In this document: one piece after another, positions 21,282 through 32,931 of the stretch
Layout of the letters: each line of letters opens with the position of its first letter
How positions within the stretch are numbered: position 1 is the stretch's first letter
Assembly (NCBI GenBank): GCA_010093705.1
Contig: MU006090.1
Location: forward strand, 2,042,308-2,106,307
Reading direction: 5' to 3'
From: Patellaria atrata CBS 101060
Taxonomy: Eukaryota; Ascomycota; Dothideomycetes; Patellariales; Patellariaceae
Length of the DNA stretch: 64,000 bases
Translations under genes and position numbers: made by a program
The notes under the pieces: model-generated
What the model was told of the DNA's origin: nothing
Databases searched by the model: none
What the model saw: the letters and a program-made list of their open reading frames with translations, nothing else

Positions 21282-23571
21282 TCACTTCGATCCTTTGGCG
21301 AGAGCAACCTCCCTGTACTGTCTCTGAGCCTCTGAGCCGGTGACTAACAGTTCAGGACAGTGACCTGATTCCTTGAAATGACGTTTCATATTATCGAACC
21401 TATTCGTCGGTTTTGTGGTGCAACCGGGGTGCGGGCAGGAATATAAGCGCTCTTTGTGCGTTTTCATGTGCTTGGTAAGGTTGGAGGAGTCATTGCAGAC
21501 AAAGTTGCAGCCGGGCTCTTTGCACTTGTGGATTTTTTGCCCGGTGTGGGTGCGCTCGTGGGTTGCTACACGTAAGTGATTAGTATTGTGTTTTGTCTGC
21601 CGAGTAAGACGAGGAAAGGACTAACTCCATGAAGTATGCGTTGCGCATCTGTGCTCGCAGTATCTACATTTGAAAGGCTTTTCACCTGTGTGTGTACGCA
21701 TATGATTTTGCAAACCCTGAGCGTTTGCAAATCTTTTCGTGCAACCCTCCCATGAGCATTCAAAGGTATAATCTAAGAATAATGTTAGTAAGCCACAAGG
21801 CTGATCCGTCAAAAAGTGTAGAGCAAGGGGGAATAAGTACCTTGCGTATGTCTTCTAAGATGCCTATTCAACTTTCCCCTCTGCTTATGATCACGCTCTA
21901 AGTAATCATCACAACCATCCCAATGACAGCGGAACTCCTTGCTCAGCTTGCTTGTATGTACCTCCTGCATATGTGCCTGCATCTCTCCAGTGGTAGAGAA
22001 TTGCTGTAAGCACAAGTGATGAGGCCCACCCGTCCGAGGGTTCATTACCCAGTGGCATATCAGGGGCGCTTGGGTCTTAGGTGTAGCAGAACTACCCACA
22101 TAAGATGCAGCTACACTTGCTATTTCAGATGCTGGTACGGATGGTCTACCTGATTGTACGGGAACGGTAGAGCCTCGGCTATAACTAACGTCGAAACCTC
22201 CTTGGGATATGGTAGATATAGACGGGCTTCTCGTGTGTATTGAGGGTGGGACGCTGTTATCTACTTGAAGTTGACTCTGTGGACTTTGCATTGGATAGGA
22301 AATAGTATAAGGTGAGGGTTGCCCGACATGACTACCTGCTGAAGGTGTTGAGGAAACCTGTGCTTGAGCATTGAGGTTGGAATAGAACAATGTACTAGCG
22401 GGATCAGCATGCTCTCCTGGAAACATAGCATCTTGATAGCCTGAGATTGAGCCGATTCCGGCTTGAGAATGGCCACCACCATCCCAGGGCTGATTGTTGG
22501 CGGATAGGGGATTATACCTCTGATTACTCGAAGAGCTGGCAGTCGTCTGTTCCGGCCAGAAAAGCCCAGTGTTCAAGTCTTGCCGTAAATTTGATTGGTT
22601 ATGCTGACTATGATAATGGGGTTGTCCATATGAATACGAACTATTCAAATAGGGTTGCTGCTGCTGATGTTGATTTGGGCAGGGTAGTTGTTGATAGCCA
22701 TCACAGTGAACATGATCTCCAGTCTGATCTTCCTGAGAATGGTCCTGGTAGCAAGCATGGTTCCACATTTGTTCCGATAAGCAGTTAGAGTCGTAACAAG
22801 GACTTCCCAATACAGTCGGGTCGAGACAGTCAATCCCGCACGTGAGCTCAGGACAGTTGAGATCTAAACACTCCGAATTCCAGCACGGCTGCTCATCGCA
22901 GTCGGGATCGTCGCATGCACACGGGGCGTCGCAAGTCTCGAGTCCAAAGCAGGGCTGTAGGCATTCCGGGGAACAATCTTTGGTGATAGCACATTCTTCA
23001 CAGGCCAGCTGGGAGGCCTTGGCCGGTAGAGTCTGGCCCCTGGAGAAGGAGTTGGTCTTCAGAAACGTATCGAGTGAGTCGTCCTCGCTGACTAGACAGT
23101 CGAGTTGGTTTGAATGAGAGTTCCCACAGTCGAGACAGAGATCTTTCGGGTTGACGAGTCTCTGCAAGGGCCCGTCACTGAGTGAGGAATGACGGATGCC
23201 GGTTGTGGCTCGCCGCTTACGGACAGGGTCGACAGGTTTACCAGACGAGTCACGCTTTAATCCTGCTATGACTGGAGAGACTGGAGAACCTGGAGGAGAT
23301 AGAGAGGCAAAGGTAAAAGCGTGCCAGTATGAAGAAGAGTCGTCCATAGTGGACCTTTTAGATGCTCCTGGGGGCTCTGGTGGTTAGAGATTTAATTGCT
23401 GGACGGATTGCGGTTGGAACAGAGCTGAGCCTGTCGAGGGTCATTGATGCCATCATGGTACTCACTAAAGCCACTCTTGACTCTTGCCTTACGCCGCCTC
23501 GACTCTGCACGCGATGAAGTTGCTGCTAACCCCCTCGAGCCTGACACCACTGTCTTCTTATTCTCCGCCAT
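21282..23571 (-). CDS. C2H2 zinc-finger transcription factor with long Cys-rich region
   Basis: Exons 23571-23466, 23376-21841, 21772-21626, 21565-21282 give 690 aa; without the first small exon, the ATG at 23347 gives 645 aa. I favour the longer form because the 88-nt intron has a strong GTGAGT donor and joins in frame, adding a basic N-terminus ([11 protein letters not shown]). Residues ~115-255 are packed with Cys in pairs ([26 protein letters not shown] and similar). A Gln/Ser-rich middle follows. The C-terminus has about six C2H2 fingers, including [19 protein letters not shown] and [19 protein letters not shown], with HTGEKPF and HTGQK linkers. An atypical first pair reads CHWVMNP. A Cys-rich regulatory region plus clustered fingers recalls metal-responsive factors such as Zap1, but that link is an inference. 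Confidence 0.8.
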
Positions 23572-24391
23572 TTCATTTTTTCTTTCGCTTTCTGTCACAA
23601 TAATTCGCTGGCTACTTCTCGTCCGGAAAGCCGACAAGGTGATTGGCATGAACGACGACTTAATTCTGACGATTTCTTATTCTGGACCTGCATCTATATT
23701 GACACAAGCATGACTGAATGTGCCTATATGCGAATACGGCCTTTTAGATGTAAGAAGACTTTTTCGTCTCTAATAAACGAATTTGTACGCCCTTGGCGAT
23801 TTACGGACGGAAGCTGAACCGTTGCAGCACTACGTAACACAGGTATGGATACAATGGTGTTACCAATACCGTAGGCCGGGGCAGGTCGCCTGTACTGTAT
23901 TCTAATTTTGATTAGTCCATATTCCATTTGGTTATACATGGGGAGTTCACGCGACAATATTCTTTCTTCTTAGCCGGGGGAGGGGTTCATACTTACCGCT
24001 AGGTTCGATTCAGAATTTCAGATGTGATATGACTTTACTGTAGCGTCATTCTCAGTCAGGTACTGTACTGTACCAGTCCTCTGATTGCACAGCCCAGTGA
24101 GGTGGAGTCGTTCTCCGTAAGCTTTTCAAAACGTGGAGTTGGATGACCTGACAACGTACGGTATGATGACAATACGAGGTCCGGCTATTGGGCGGTCGAT
24201 CAACGATTATCGGCAATCACTCACGCCTCAATCCAGCAAGTTTTCCCGCCGAACTTCCAACCCCGCTGCCAAGCCAGCGGAGCCTCGGAGGTTCCACCCG
24301 TCCAACCTCACCCTCACCACCATGAACAACTTAACCTCTGCCGGGCGCTTCCCCAGTTCTGCAATACCTCCCACCATAACTCTCCCGCGCC
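23572..24391. other. Divergent upstream interval
   Basis: This separates the zinc-finger gene (minus) from the small myristoylation-type gene (plus). I see only promoter-like sequence, including a GGTACTGTACTGTACC near-palindrome around 24059-24074. No gene is supported. Confidence 0.5.
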
Positions 24392-24904
24392 ATGGGCAAT
24401 CTCTGCGGGAAACAATCCAAATCCGAAAATTTCTCCGGTGAAGGTCGTGTCCTCGGCGCTGCACCCATACCAGCCGCCGCCCCGCGCGCGCCCGTCCCAT
24501 CAGAACAGCAGAGACAGAAAGCGGTGCCGAAAGTAGGGGGACCAGCGCGGACACTCGGAGGGTCAAGTGTTGGAGAGACCCGTGGTGACGATCCGAAGGC
24601 TGCGGCCGCAAGAGCAGCAGAGGTGCGTGAACATTCGCTAAGAAATGCGCCGGGAAGGCGTGAGAGGCACGGGACGCCTATGATGACCATGGCGCGGATC
24701 TAGACAAGAGAAGATGAAAAGCTGACGAGTTGTCTTTTTTTTTTCTAGGAAAGAGCGAATAGGGCAACTGCGACTGGGAAATTAGGGAAGCAATTAGAGG
24801 CGCAAAGGAAACAGACGAGGACGGCGACTTTAGAGCAGGTCAGTCAGGAGAATAGGGCGCAGAGGGATGCGGATGCGGGGATGGAGGCCAGAAATTGGAA
24901 TTAA
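24392..24904 (+). CDS. Small N-myristoylation-type fungal protein
   Basis: Exons 24392-24622 and 24749-24904 give 128 aa. The N-terminus MGNLCGKQSKSENFSGEGR fits the N-myristoylation pattern (Gly2, small residue at 6) with a nearby Cys5 for palmitoylation. This predicts attachment to the plasma or another membrane. The middle is Ala/Pro-rich. The C-terminal exon encodes a charged helix (TGKLGKQLEAQRKQTRTATL) that looks like the conserved core of a small fungal family. I cannot give a biochemical function. The intron ends in a long pyrimidine run before TAG, and the junction is phase 0. Confidence 0.72.
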
Positions 24905-25730
24905 GGGTGCTTGTACATGTGTATAGGATTATGAGAAATGCGACGGAGCAGCGTGTTGGAAATGATTGAGGAGCATTAGCGGCATGACTGATCCCTACGT
25001 TTGGCATGTTTAAAGAATCGGTGTGATGTATGGGAGCAGAGATTTGTACAGTCAACTCTAGGTAAATAGACGCCGAAAGTGCGCAAAATTATAAGAGCTA
25101 TGAGTGATGACGGTCTTTGTAATGAAGTACTGATGCACAGCAAACGTAGAGTACAGCGGCACACGAGCGCTAAAGTAACTATATAAAAGGGGAGAAAAGG
25201 ATTTGTCAAGTTCTCGTAAAGTCCCCTCCTAGTTCCCGTTCATTCACTTGTTTCCTATACCCCGTGATAACTATTGAGTATGCACTATATTTAAAAGCTC
25301 TATCCCCAAGCTTCTAATTCTGGTGGTATAGCCCAGTGGTTGTGGTGTGTTCTATATTCCCACTATCCGAGCCTCACAATCGACATGTTACCAGAAGAGA
25401 CAATGCACGTTTCGGGCTCCTTAATAGGAGCCTCTTTTTTTGGTACTGTTTTCCTTTTTTTTTTTAACCTAATGTTAGATAAGGAGAAGGTCAGATAGGA
25501 CTTGTCTTTTACTAACGTGGGGAACCTGACCTTTGGTAGAGAAGGTGAGACTATAGTGAAGGAAGATACTGTTGAGAGTTTTGAAGACATAATTAACATT
25601 ACCATGATAATAATTATAGTGCTGACCTTAGACTCGTGCTAACATCTTCATCATCATTTTCACACTTCCGGTTCTATTTTATACAAGTAAAGTTACACTG
25701 CCTATATTACCCCTTCACCAACTATCCGAT
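24905..25730. other. Convergent 3' interval
   Basis: This lies between the small myristoylation-type gene and the rhomboid gene. It includes poly-T runs near 25431-25465 and a weak tRNA-like stretch at about 25318-25398 that I rejected. No supported gene. Confidence 0.5.
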
Positions 25731-27585
25731 TCACTTACTCTCCACAACTTCTTCCACCTTATGTTCCTGCAATTCCCTTTCTCCCTCTTCTTTAAGCCTT
25801 TTGTCCTTCCACTCTCCCCAGTTCTCCACTCCCCACTCTCCTTTCCCCTCCCCCCTAGCCCAATAAATCGCCGCCGCCCACGCCGCTCCCGTCGCCGCCC
25901 CCACCAAATGTGCCACATGATCCACCTTTCTACCCAACAGCGCAATTCTCCACAACGCCAGTACATCGAGCGTTAAGTACGCGCTCAGGACCGCTAGAGG
26001 AGGTATTTCCCATTCCGACCAACTGAGTTTGAACGTACTACTTTCGTCAATCAAGCAGAGACAGGTGAGAATGCCGGCGATAGCACCGGAAGCGCCGTTA
26101 CTGGTGCTTTGAAAGAAGCGAATGCGGGTGAAGTAGACCAGTGAGCCGAGAGAGCCGAGGGTGCCGGCGGTGAGAAAGAGGGAGAGGAGGAGGGGGCGGG
26201 AGGTTTGATTTTCGAGGGATGTGCCTACGAAAGCTAGGACGGCCATATTGACTGCGAGATGTGGCAACTTAGAATGGGAGAAGATGTTGCCGATTGCAGA
26301 GAGCGCGAAGGGATAGCCGGGAATTTGGACAAAGTATTTTGTCAGAGTGGGCCATGCTGGAGGGAACTTCCAAAGCATGAATATAAAAGAGTTAAGGCCA
26401 ATGAGGCCGATCATGGTTGCGGTAGATGGTGGGATGTCAGGGGCCATGCGTACGGGGGAAGGGGTGTAATATTCCATGAGCAAAGTGCTGAAGCCGACGG
26501 TTAAGAGAGAGACGAAGAGGGTAGGGAAGATACGGCGGGCGTTGCTCATTTCTGGCGGAAATTCTTGGTCTGTAATTTGCACTTTTGCAGCCCACTTTTC
26601 TGCCCATTCGCGCTGTGCGGGGTTAACGGCTGCTTGTTCTTTGGCTATCCTCACTATATGATCGCATTAGTAGGCATTTTACCAGCGATATAAATCTAGA
26701 AACAGGAGTGTTACCCATATCTCGTATATTCTTCGCTCTAGGCGTGTCCTCGCTCTCGTTGAGTTCCACGGAGGCCCCATTCCGACGGTGCGCCTCTTTC
26801 TCTTGCTCTTGAGCCCTTATCAAGTTCTCTTGCCTCGTTCGAGCCAATTCCTCTAAAACACTAGGGCGACTAATGCCTACCTGTTGTATCTCCACGCCAG
26901 TGAACTCCCCTGTGCTGAGTTCATGCGCAAGTTGCGGCTCCCTCCTCTTTAGAACTTCATACGCGGCTGTCTCGTCGATTGGGAAAGTACTTCTCAACCA
27001 GTCCAATGCCACCTCTTTGTTCTCGTTATCCCATTCTGTGATATACTCTTTGTACACCCAATAGTCCAGGCCATTTTTATGGGACAAGAGTCCTCGATGT
27101 CGCTGATATTGCAGTCTTTGAAGTAGAACGTTACCTTCATCCTCGGAAGGGACTGTTCCAAAGATGGTCTCTAGATCCATGGTGGATAGCGGTCCGTTTG
27201 GCAACGGCATTCCATCGACAGCATTGTAGTGGGACCAGACGAGAGCTTCCTCCTCTCGCTTGTGCTGGACGGGAGCTTTCTTGGGGGCTTTCGGAGGTGC
27301 AGATCGCGGTTTCGAAGGCCAACGGCGAATCTTCGAAAGATATCGCGAGGAAGTATGGAATTGTCTCGGGATGACTTGATTGTTCAAGCTATTATCACTC
27401 GGATGGCGGGAGTTTGCATCAAGTCGCAACGCGCTTTTCCCGGTAGTGATCCGCAGGGAAGTAGTCCATAAAGATGTTGTTGGCAGACGCAAGGCCTGAC
27501 AAGGCGAACGTATTGCTATCGTATACACATTGTTCATTGCTGAGAGGTATCTAGCATTGGGGTGTCGTCTCCATATCCAACGCAT
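25731..27585 (-). CDS. PCP1: Mitochondrial rhomboid protease (Pcp1/Rbd1/PARL family)
   Basis: Exons 27585-26715 and 26653-25731 give 597 aa from the ATG at 27585 (MRWIWRRHPNARYLSAM), or 581 aa from the ATG at 27537. Both starts give Arg-rich, acid-poor mitochondrial presequences. A ~250-residue N-terminal region precedes the rhomboid domain. The domain shows HSKLPHLAVNMAVLAFVG (the HxxxN motif), the catalytic Ser in NGASGAIAG, and the catalytic His in HVAHLVGAATGAAW, with six or seven hydrophobic segments. Family members sit in the inner mitochondrial membrane and cleave substrates such as Mgm1 and Ccp1 in yeast. The intron has a consensus CTACTAATGC branch site and an in-frame junction. Confidence 0.9.
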
Positions 27586-28266
27586 TAAAGTACAGGTCGG
27601 GTACCTTACCTTATGGTCATAGCACGATATTGGTCCGTGCCTGAACTGCGGAGTTCTTTCCATCACCTCCGACTTCCCATCAAATCCTCCCTGCGTATCT
27701 ACACACAAACATCTCAAATTGCTGTATCCTGAGTATACAGCAAGAACCTTAGGCTGGATAACCCAATTGTATTGTAGGTAATGTTCAAAAGCATTCCTTT
27801 ATGACTGACATATCTGCGATACCGCTTAATTGTCCAGCTTACAGTACGTATTTACTGTCATGGCTGTCCAGTCATCCATCAGGTATCGGTATCGGTACCT
27901 TATTGCGCAATCGCACCTTATACCTTTCCTCCCACGCGCTCCAGTCCGAGACGAGGAATTCTTTGTTTCGGGGTAATGATCCAATGCAGGTCTGTTTATC
28001 AAATAGGCATGTGTTATGGAGCGATGATGATTCTAAAGGAATGAACGACTTTCCTACCGTGATGTCCGTAGATTGTGACCATCAAGGTAGCTATAAGTTT
28101 AAGTAGAGTACAACAATCAGCAATCAGACAAATAAACTGTCAGCTTTATATTCACCACCACTCCGTTCTTTTGGTATTAAATATTATTGTGTCCCTTCTG
28201 TGCTATCAGTATACTCTCTCACTCGTCTACCTTTCTTTGCACCAACATACAAGAAATACAGTGGCC
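27586..28266. other. Divergent upstream interval
   Basis: This divergent interval lies between the rhomboid gene and the F-box-like gene. Short plus-strand frames (27801-28106 and the leader before 28267) look like 5' UTR. No further gene is supported. Confidence 0.5.
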
Positions 28267-29389
28267 ATGATGGACTCCCTCGCAGCTCCCCTTAAAGCAA
28301 GATTGGCCTGGAAACATCTCCCAGTCGAGGTGATTCTCGAAGTTGTAAGCCATACTATCTGGTCTCGCCATACTACATTCTCTCGCAACAGCATCACATC
28401 CCTTTCAGGAGTCGACAGGCGTACCCGCAGCATAATCATAAACTACGAGAATTCTATCGCTCGAGAAATATTAGCACACCAATTCCCTGAAGCACGGAAA
28501 CATTTCCCCGTTTTATACTCGCTCCACGATCAGAAGATGTCATACTGGTTCCTAGAGACTATTGCAGAAAGATACCAAATCGTGGAAAAGCTGTGCGCAA
28601 AGATGGTTGATATCTTAGGTCCGTGGGCAGCGTTGGGCAGAGGGGATACCCGCGTGAAGAGGTGGATCACGACGGGGTGGTTGCTGATGTGGCGCCTTTT
28701 GGATACTGGTAGGACACTCATAACCTTCGATGGCTCTTTCAGCTAACTGGGCTGGCCCAGAAAAATATGAGGACAAGATCGAGCTGCTCTTCTCCCTCCC
28801 GGCCATATCCTCAGCTACGTTATTCTTAGCGCTGTACTTCAGTCTCAACGCAGCAATCGAGCTCGGCCATGGACCGATCCACAAGAATTTCTTCCGCAAT
28901 CCAGAGGAGACAGCCGACGCTAGACTTGTATTCGAAGAACGGTTGCTCAACGCCGGGCCAGAGTATCTCTTAAAGACGTTACAACACGATCATGAGACAG
29001 CACAGTAAGTACTTTCACTTCGCAGCTGCAATTGCCTATACATTGTTTCATTCTTAGTCCGGGCTCCTAAACCGGACTAGTAGTAACTCTAACCTTCTGG
29101 CAGGTCACTAACACAAAACAGAGACCTATGGCAGCACTATACTCTACTCGAGTCTGCACAAATGTACGACGAGGAGGGTAATCCACCGCAAAAAACCCTC
29201 ATTAGCCAGCTGCGACAGTCATTCGCTAAGAGTTATGGTTGTAACCTTCACAAGAGCATGACGCATATCTTGAACATGGCGTGTTCGACTGATTCGATGT
29301 TGTATCGTCTTGACGAAGAGGGTATGGGAGATGTTATTAGCGGAAGGGTGATAGAACGGGCTGCTGGAAAGCCGGAGGAGGGGAGGTAA
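28267..29389 (+). CDS. F-box-like protein, function unknown
   Basis: Exons 28267-28708, 28743-29004, 29122-29389 give 323 aa. The N-terminus WKHLPVEVILEVVSHTIW ... SITSLSGVDRRTRSII fits an F-box fold (Leu-Pro-x-Glu at helix 1), which would bind Skp1 in an SCF ubiquitin ligase. The remainder is helical with no repeat I recognise, so the substrate-binding part cannot be named. The first intron is only 34 nt (GTAGGA...TTTCAG), shorter than usual for fungi, yet it is the only donor in phase with the next exon. The second junction is in phase with a normal GTAAGT donor. The F-box call is moderate. Confidence 0.6.
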
Positions 29390-30014
29390 GATATGGAGAT
29401 GTGTTGTATGAGGTACGAGCGATGAGGTATGAAGCGACGAACAGTTGGATAGCGAAGAGCGATTGACCCATCGTTTGGATCCATTGATGGAGATATTCTC
29501 AAATTCATTGAGCTCATGTAAAGTGGTTTCAACACACAGGGCTCAATAGTATAGTTATTCAAAAAGACTCCACATGTGCATGCGCTTCGACATCTTTCAT
29601 TCGCACACTCTTCTATGCACCCCCATCTGCAACCAAATACCATGCCGTACATCAAGATGGCATAGCCCGCTTTTCTCCTCTCAGCCCCTAAATAGTATCG
29701 TACAAGAGTGGGGAAAATAACTCCAACTAGCACATCTGCCATATCCATCGTCCTTAAACCCCCTAAACCCCCTAAAAAGAATAAGCGGCCTAAAGGGGCC
29801 ATCTAGCGAAAGGCGTCTCTGCCGAGATTAAAAGTACATATCCGCCCAGAAAACCAACATCAACCCTCCCGAATATTTTGTTAAGGGGTGATATAAGGAC
29901 TAGAACGCCAAAAAGATGCAGTGGAGAAAACTGTACAGATGAAGAGGGCATTTGAACGTTTTTGGCACGAAAACAGAGGGTAAGCAGGTATACTATTACT
30001 CTTTCCTACCCTTT
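29390..30014. other. Convergent 3' interval
   Basis: This lies between the F-box-like gene and TIM44. A 184-codon minus-strand frame (29802-29248) runs antisense into the F-box gene and has no domain, so I treat it as chance. Confidence 0.55.
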
Positions 30015-31721
30015 TTAAATATAATCCCTCCCACTCTTCTGCAACTCAATCATTCTCCACCCCCTCGTCTCCGGATTGCTCACCTCCTCCGGAATCCTCG
30101 TGACTCCGATGGCATACGTAACCTGCTGGACCTTATCCTCCATACCGGCCGCCAGCTCCCCGGTTTTCGCATTGCGGTATGTATGCACCTCCTGCGTTCT
30201 ACAGGTGATGATGAAAACGGGAATTTCGCCTGGCTCGACCATGCGCGCGGACAAAATATCCACATGCCTTATGTCGAGGATGCGTCCGTCGGATTTCAAG
30301 CCCGCGGTCGTATACTGCTGCATCAGTGCTGCGTAGACCTGGTACTGTGCGGCGGAGAGCCAAAGCTTGAGGGTCTCAACATCGCCTTTCACGTACGCGT
30401 CTAATACCTCAGGTAAGATGTACTCGCGCATTTCCTGCAGGAAGGGTTCGAGCTGGAAAGTCGGGTCCATCTCTTTGAACTTCTTGATGACCATTGCAGT
30501 CTCGTTTTCGGCGAAGAAGCCTGCGACGCGGTCCGAAATCGAGCGCGCCGTGATGATTAGTGGGTTCTCGGATTCGGCGTAAGTGCTTTTGAAGTTGAAG
30601 AGGCGTTGCATGACGGGGTTGGAGTCGCGGAAGTCGCGCCAGGATTCTTTCCATTTGGCGTCTTTGTGAAGGGTTATGTTTGTGCCGGCGCTAAAATCAG
30701 TGAATTAGCATAACTCCATGACGCTGTATGTTACGTTGTTTGTGCAGTATTGTACTCACTTTGGATCCTCCTCGAAGATCTGGGGTCGTTTACCACCATA
30801 CTTCTTCAATTCCTCAGCTTCTCTCGCTTCTCTCCTCTTCCTTCTTTCCTCTTTTTCTACCCAGCCCCCGTACTTTGACGAACTACCGTCATCAATGACA
30901 TTTGCAACGCTCTTGTACGCCTCCGTCTTCCGCACCGGTTCTGTAACCTTCTCCACTCCTCTGGCTGCAGCAGTAACACCTTTACGCACACCTTTCACAA
31001 CAGGCGTCTCCCAAGTCCAGGCCGCACCCTGGCCTATTACTTTTCCAGTTGTCTTTAGAGTCTTAGCTGCCGCGCCACCTGTGGTTTCAGAAACCTTAGA
31101 ATATGCTTCACGAGCCTTTCTGATGTGTTCATTTTGCGTGAAGTCGTTTACCCCTGATGCAAGAGCTTTGGTCGACTCGTTCCATTCCTTTGAAGCTTTG
31201 AATTCGGTCTTTAGGGTTTCAGTGAAGACTTGCCAGGGTGTTTTGTCTCCATGGGGTGGAGGCGGAGGAGCATCCTTCTTCTCTTGCTTTTGTTTGCCGT
31301 CTGTCTCCCCTTCGGACTGCTGCTCACCTTCTTGCTTAGGGCCTTCTCCAGATTTGGGTCCCTCGCTGGCGGCATCCTCAGCCTTTGCATCAGATGCTGG
31401 CTTTGTTGAGGGCTCCTCTTTTTTCTTCTGAGCTGCTTCTTGGTAGAGGTATGATCGGTTGTGGAATGATCGGAATTGGAATATTAGGGATTGGGTGATT
31501 AAGTCTTCGGGTCGGAGGCGAGATCTTAGAAAGGAAAAATTGTATGAAGAGATTGAGGGGGTATTAGAGGAGATGTTCGTCTGTTCGGATGACAATTGAG
31601 ATGATTCCGCACATAACCGCCTGTACGCTGCTGTCCGACCATAGCCTGATGAAGCTGTAACTGCGGCAAAGGAGCGAGCCCGACCAGCACTGGGCGGGAG
31701 AGTCCTGGTGAGCACTCTCAT
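30015..31721 (-). CDS. TIM44: Mitochondrial import inner membrane translocase subunit Tim44
   Basis: Exons 31721-30760 and 30690-30015 give 545 aa. The N-terminus MRVLTRTLPPSAGRARSFAA is an Arg-rich presequence. An acidic/Lys linker and the helical membrane-associated region (WNESTKALASGVNDFTQNEH ... YSKVSETTGGAAAKTLK) follow. The C-terminal Tim44 domain contains EMDPTFQLEPFLQEMREYIL, PEVLDAYVKGDVETLKLWLS and FIITCRTQEVHTYRN. Tim44 docks mtHsp70 at the TIM23 channel on the matrix side and drives presequence import. The length is typical of filamentous fungi. It is head-to-head with the mitochondrial uS11 gene. Confidence 0.95.
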
Positions 31722-31963
31722 GCTACAATTGTTATTTACACAAACTATTGCTCTGCTTGGATTATACGTCTAAATAAGGAGCAAAAAGTGAAGCTGGATA
31801 TCGAGGGCAGAAACCGATGAGGTGATGAAAAAGTCGGAGGTCTCTTAGGATGCCGACGGGATGGAAATGTTCCCCATTTGATGTACATGGCTTGGCAATT
31901 CATCGATTTCTTCTCTACACCATCAGGGACATCAACATAACGCCAAATTTACATCCAGCGACA
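31722..31963. promoter_or_regulatory. Shared TIM44/uS11m divergent promoter
   Basis: A 242-bp spacer joins the start codons of two nuclear genes for mitochondrial proteins (import and mitoribosome). Joint control is possible but is inferred only from the arrangement. Confidence 0.5.
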
Positions 31964-32647
31964 ATGAGTGTTGCACGATCTCATCCATGGCTTGGGTCCT
32001 CGGTATGCGCATATCGCCCACGAGCAGTTCCTCGACCCGGCTTCCTCACCCGAGCGTTCAGCGAGGCCACAACTCGCAAAGATGGGCCGCGAATATCATA
32101 TTCACCTTCATCCGCATTTCCACAGCGGCCTTCCCCCTTTCCCAACTTATTTGGTCGCCACGGCCCGAAGCCTCCATTAGGTGGTCCACCAGATCCAGAC
32201 ACCCACCTGCTACAGCAACAGCACCAACAACAGCAACAGCAAGAGATGCAATTGCAGCAACAGCAACTAGATCAACAGCGACACTATTTACATGTCTACG
32301 CTACGAAACACAACACACATATCACATTGGCGAAGCCGGATCACGGTGCGCTGATCAGTGTTAGCTGTGGGAATATTGGGTTTAGGAAAGCGGCACGGGG
32401 GAATTACGATTCTGCATACCAATTGGCAGCGTATGTGATGAGCACTATTCAGGAGAAAGGATTGCTGGTGCAGATACAGAAGTTGGAATTGGTCCTAAGG
32501 GGTTTTGGGGCGGGAAGGGATGCGGTTACGAAAGCTTTGCTGGGAACTGAGGGGAGGAATCTTAGGGGAAAGGTTATCAAGGTTAGTGATGCGACGAGGT
32601 TGAAATTTGGTGGATCAAGAAGTAGGGCGATTAGGAGATTGGGTTAG
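31964..32647 (+). CDS. Mitochondrial small-subunit ribosomal protein uS11 (yeast Mrps18 type)
   Basis: Single exon, 227 aa. The N-terminus (MSVARSHPWLGSSVCAYRPR) looks like a mitochondrial presequence. A Pro-rich spacer and a Gln-rich run (LLQQQHQQQQQQEMQLQQQQ) precede the uS11 fold: YLHVYATKHNTHITL, SVSCGNIGFRKAARGNYDSAY, LVLRGFGAGRDAV, and C-terminal IKVSDATRLKFGGSRSRAIRRL, the rRNA-binding tail. uS11 lines the mRNA exit region of the small subunit. The ATG at 31964 is chosen because it starts the presequence directly; no ATG lies farther upstream in frame within range. The polyglutamine insert is unusual. Confidence 0.88.
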   Translation: MSVARSHPWLGSSVCAYRPRAVPRPGFLTRAFSEATTRKDGPRISYSPSSAFPQRPSPFPNLFGRHGPKPPLGGPPDPDTHLLQQQHQQQQQQEMQLQQQQLDQQRHYLHVYATKHNTHITLAKPDHGALISVSCGNIGFRKAARGNYDSAYQLAAYVMSTIQEKGLLVQIQKLELVLRGFGAGRDAVTKALLGTEGRNLRGKVIKVSDATRLKFGGSRSRAIRRLG

Positions 32648-32931
32648 AGAGTATACCGAGGAAGAAGGCAGAATTTTGGCTTTTAATGTATGCATAAGAT
32701 GGAGTTGGACTGTTGACCTTCTGTCTGGGCCCATTCTAATTTATATCATAGAACTACTAGATGAGCTCCAGCACGCCTACATTACCCATTTCCTCTACCT
32801 AGGTATGGAGATTTTCCCATTAACACCATCCCTACCTATTTCACGCTATGCTGTCCTAAATATCCATCGCCAAATACATGCCAATCATAGTATATCATTC
32901 ATCAGACTCTCACAGAGATTCAACACAGTTG

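Noticed and set aside
24228-24690. Two Arg/Ala-rich minus frames of ~120 codons
   Set aside because: Antisense to the GC-rich first exon of the myristoylation-type gene.
25318-25398. tRNA-like stretch with TTCTGGT ... ACCAGAA ends and GTATAGCCCAGTGGTTG
   Set aside because: The 7-bp ends pair and the A-box is suggestive, but no T-arm or anticodon arm can be formed; probably chance or an ancient remnant.
29248-29802. 184-codon minus frame
   Set aside because: Runs antisense into the last F-box-gene exon, has no family features, and its start is not preceded by a promoter-like interval.
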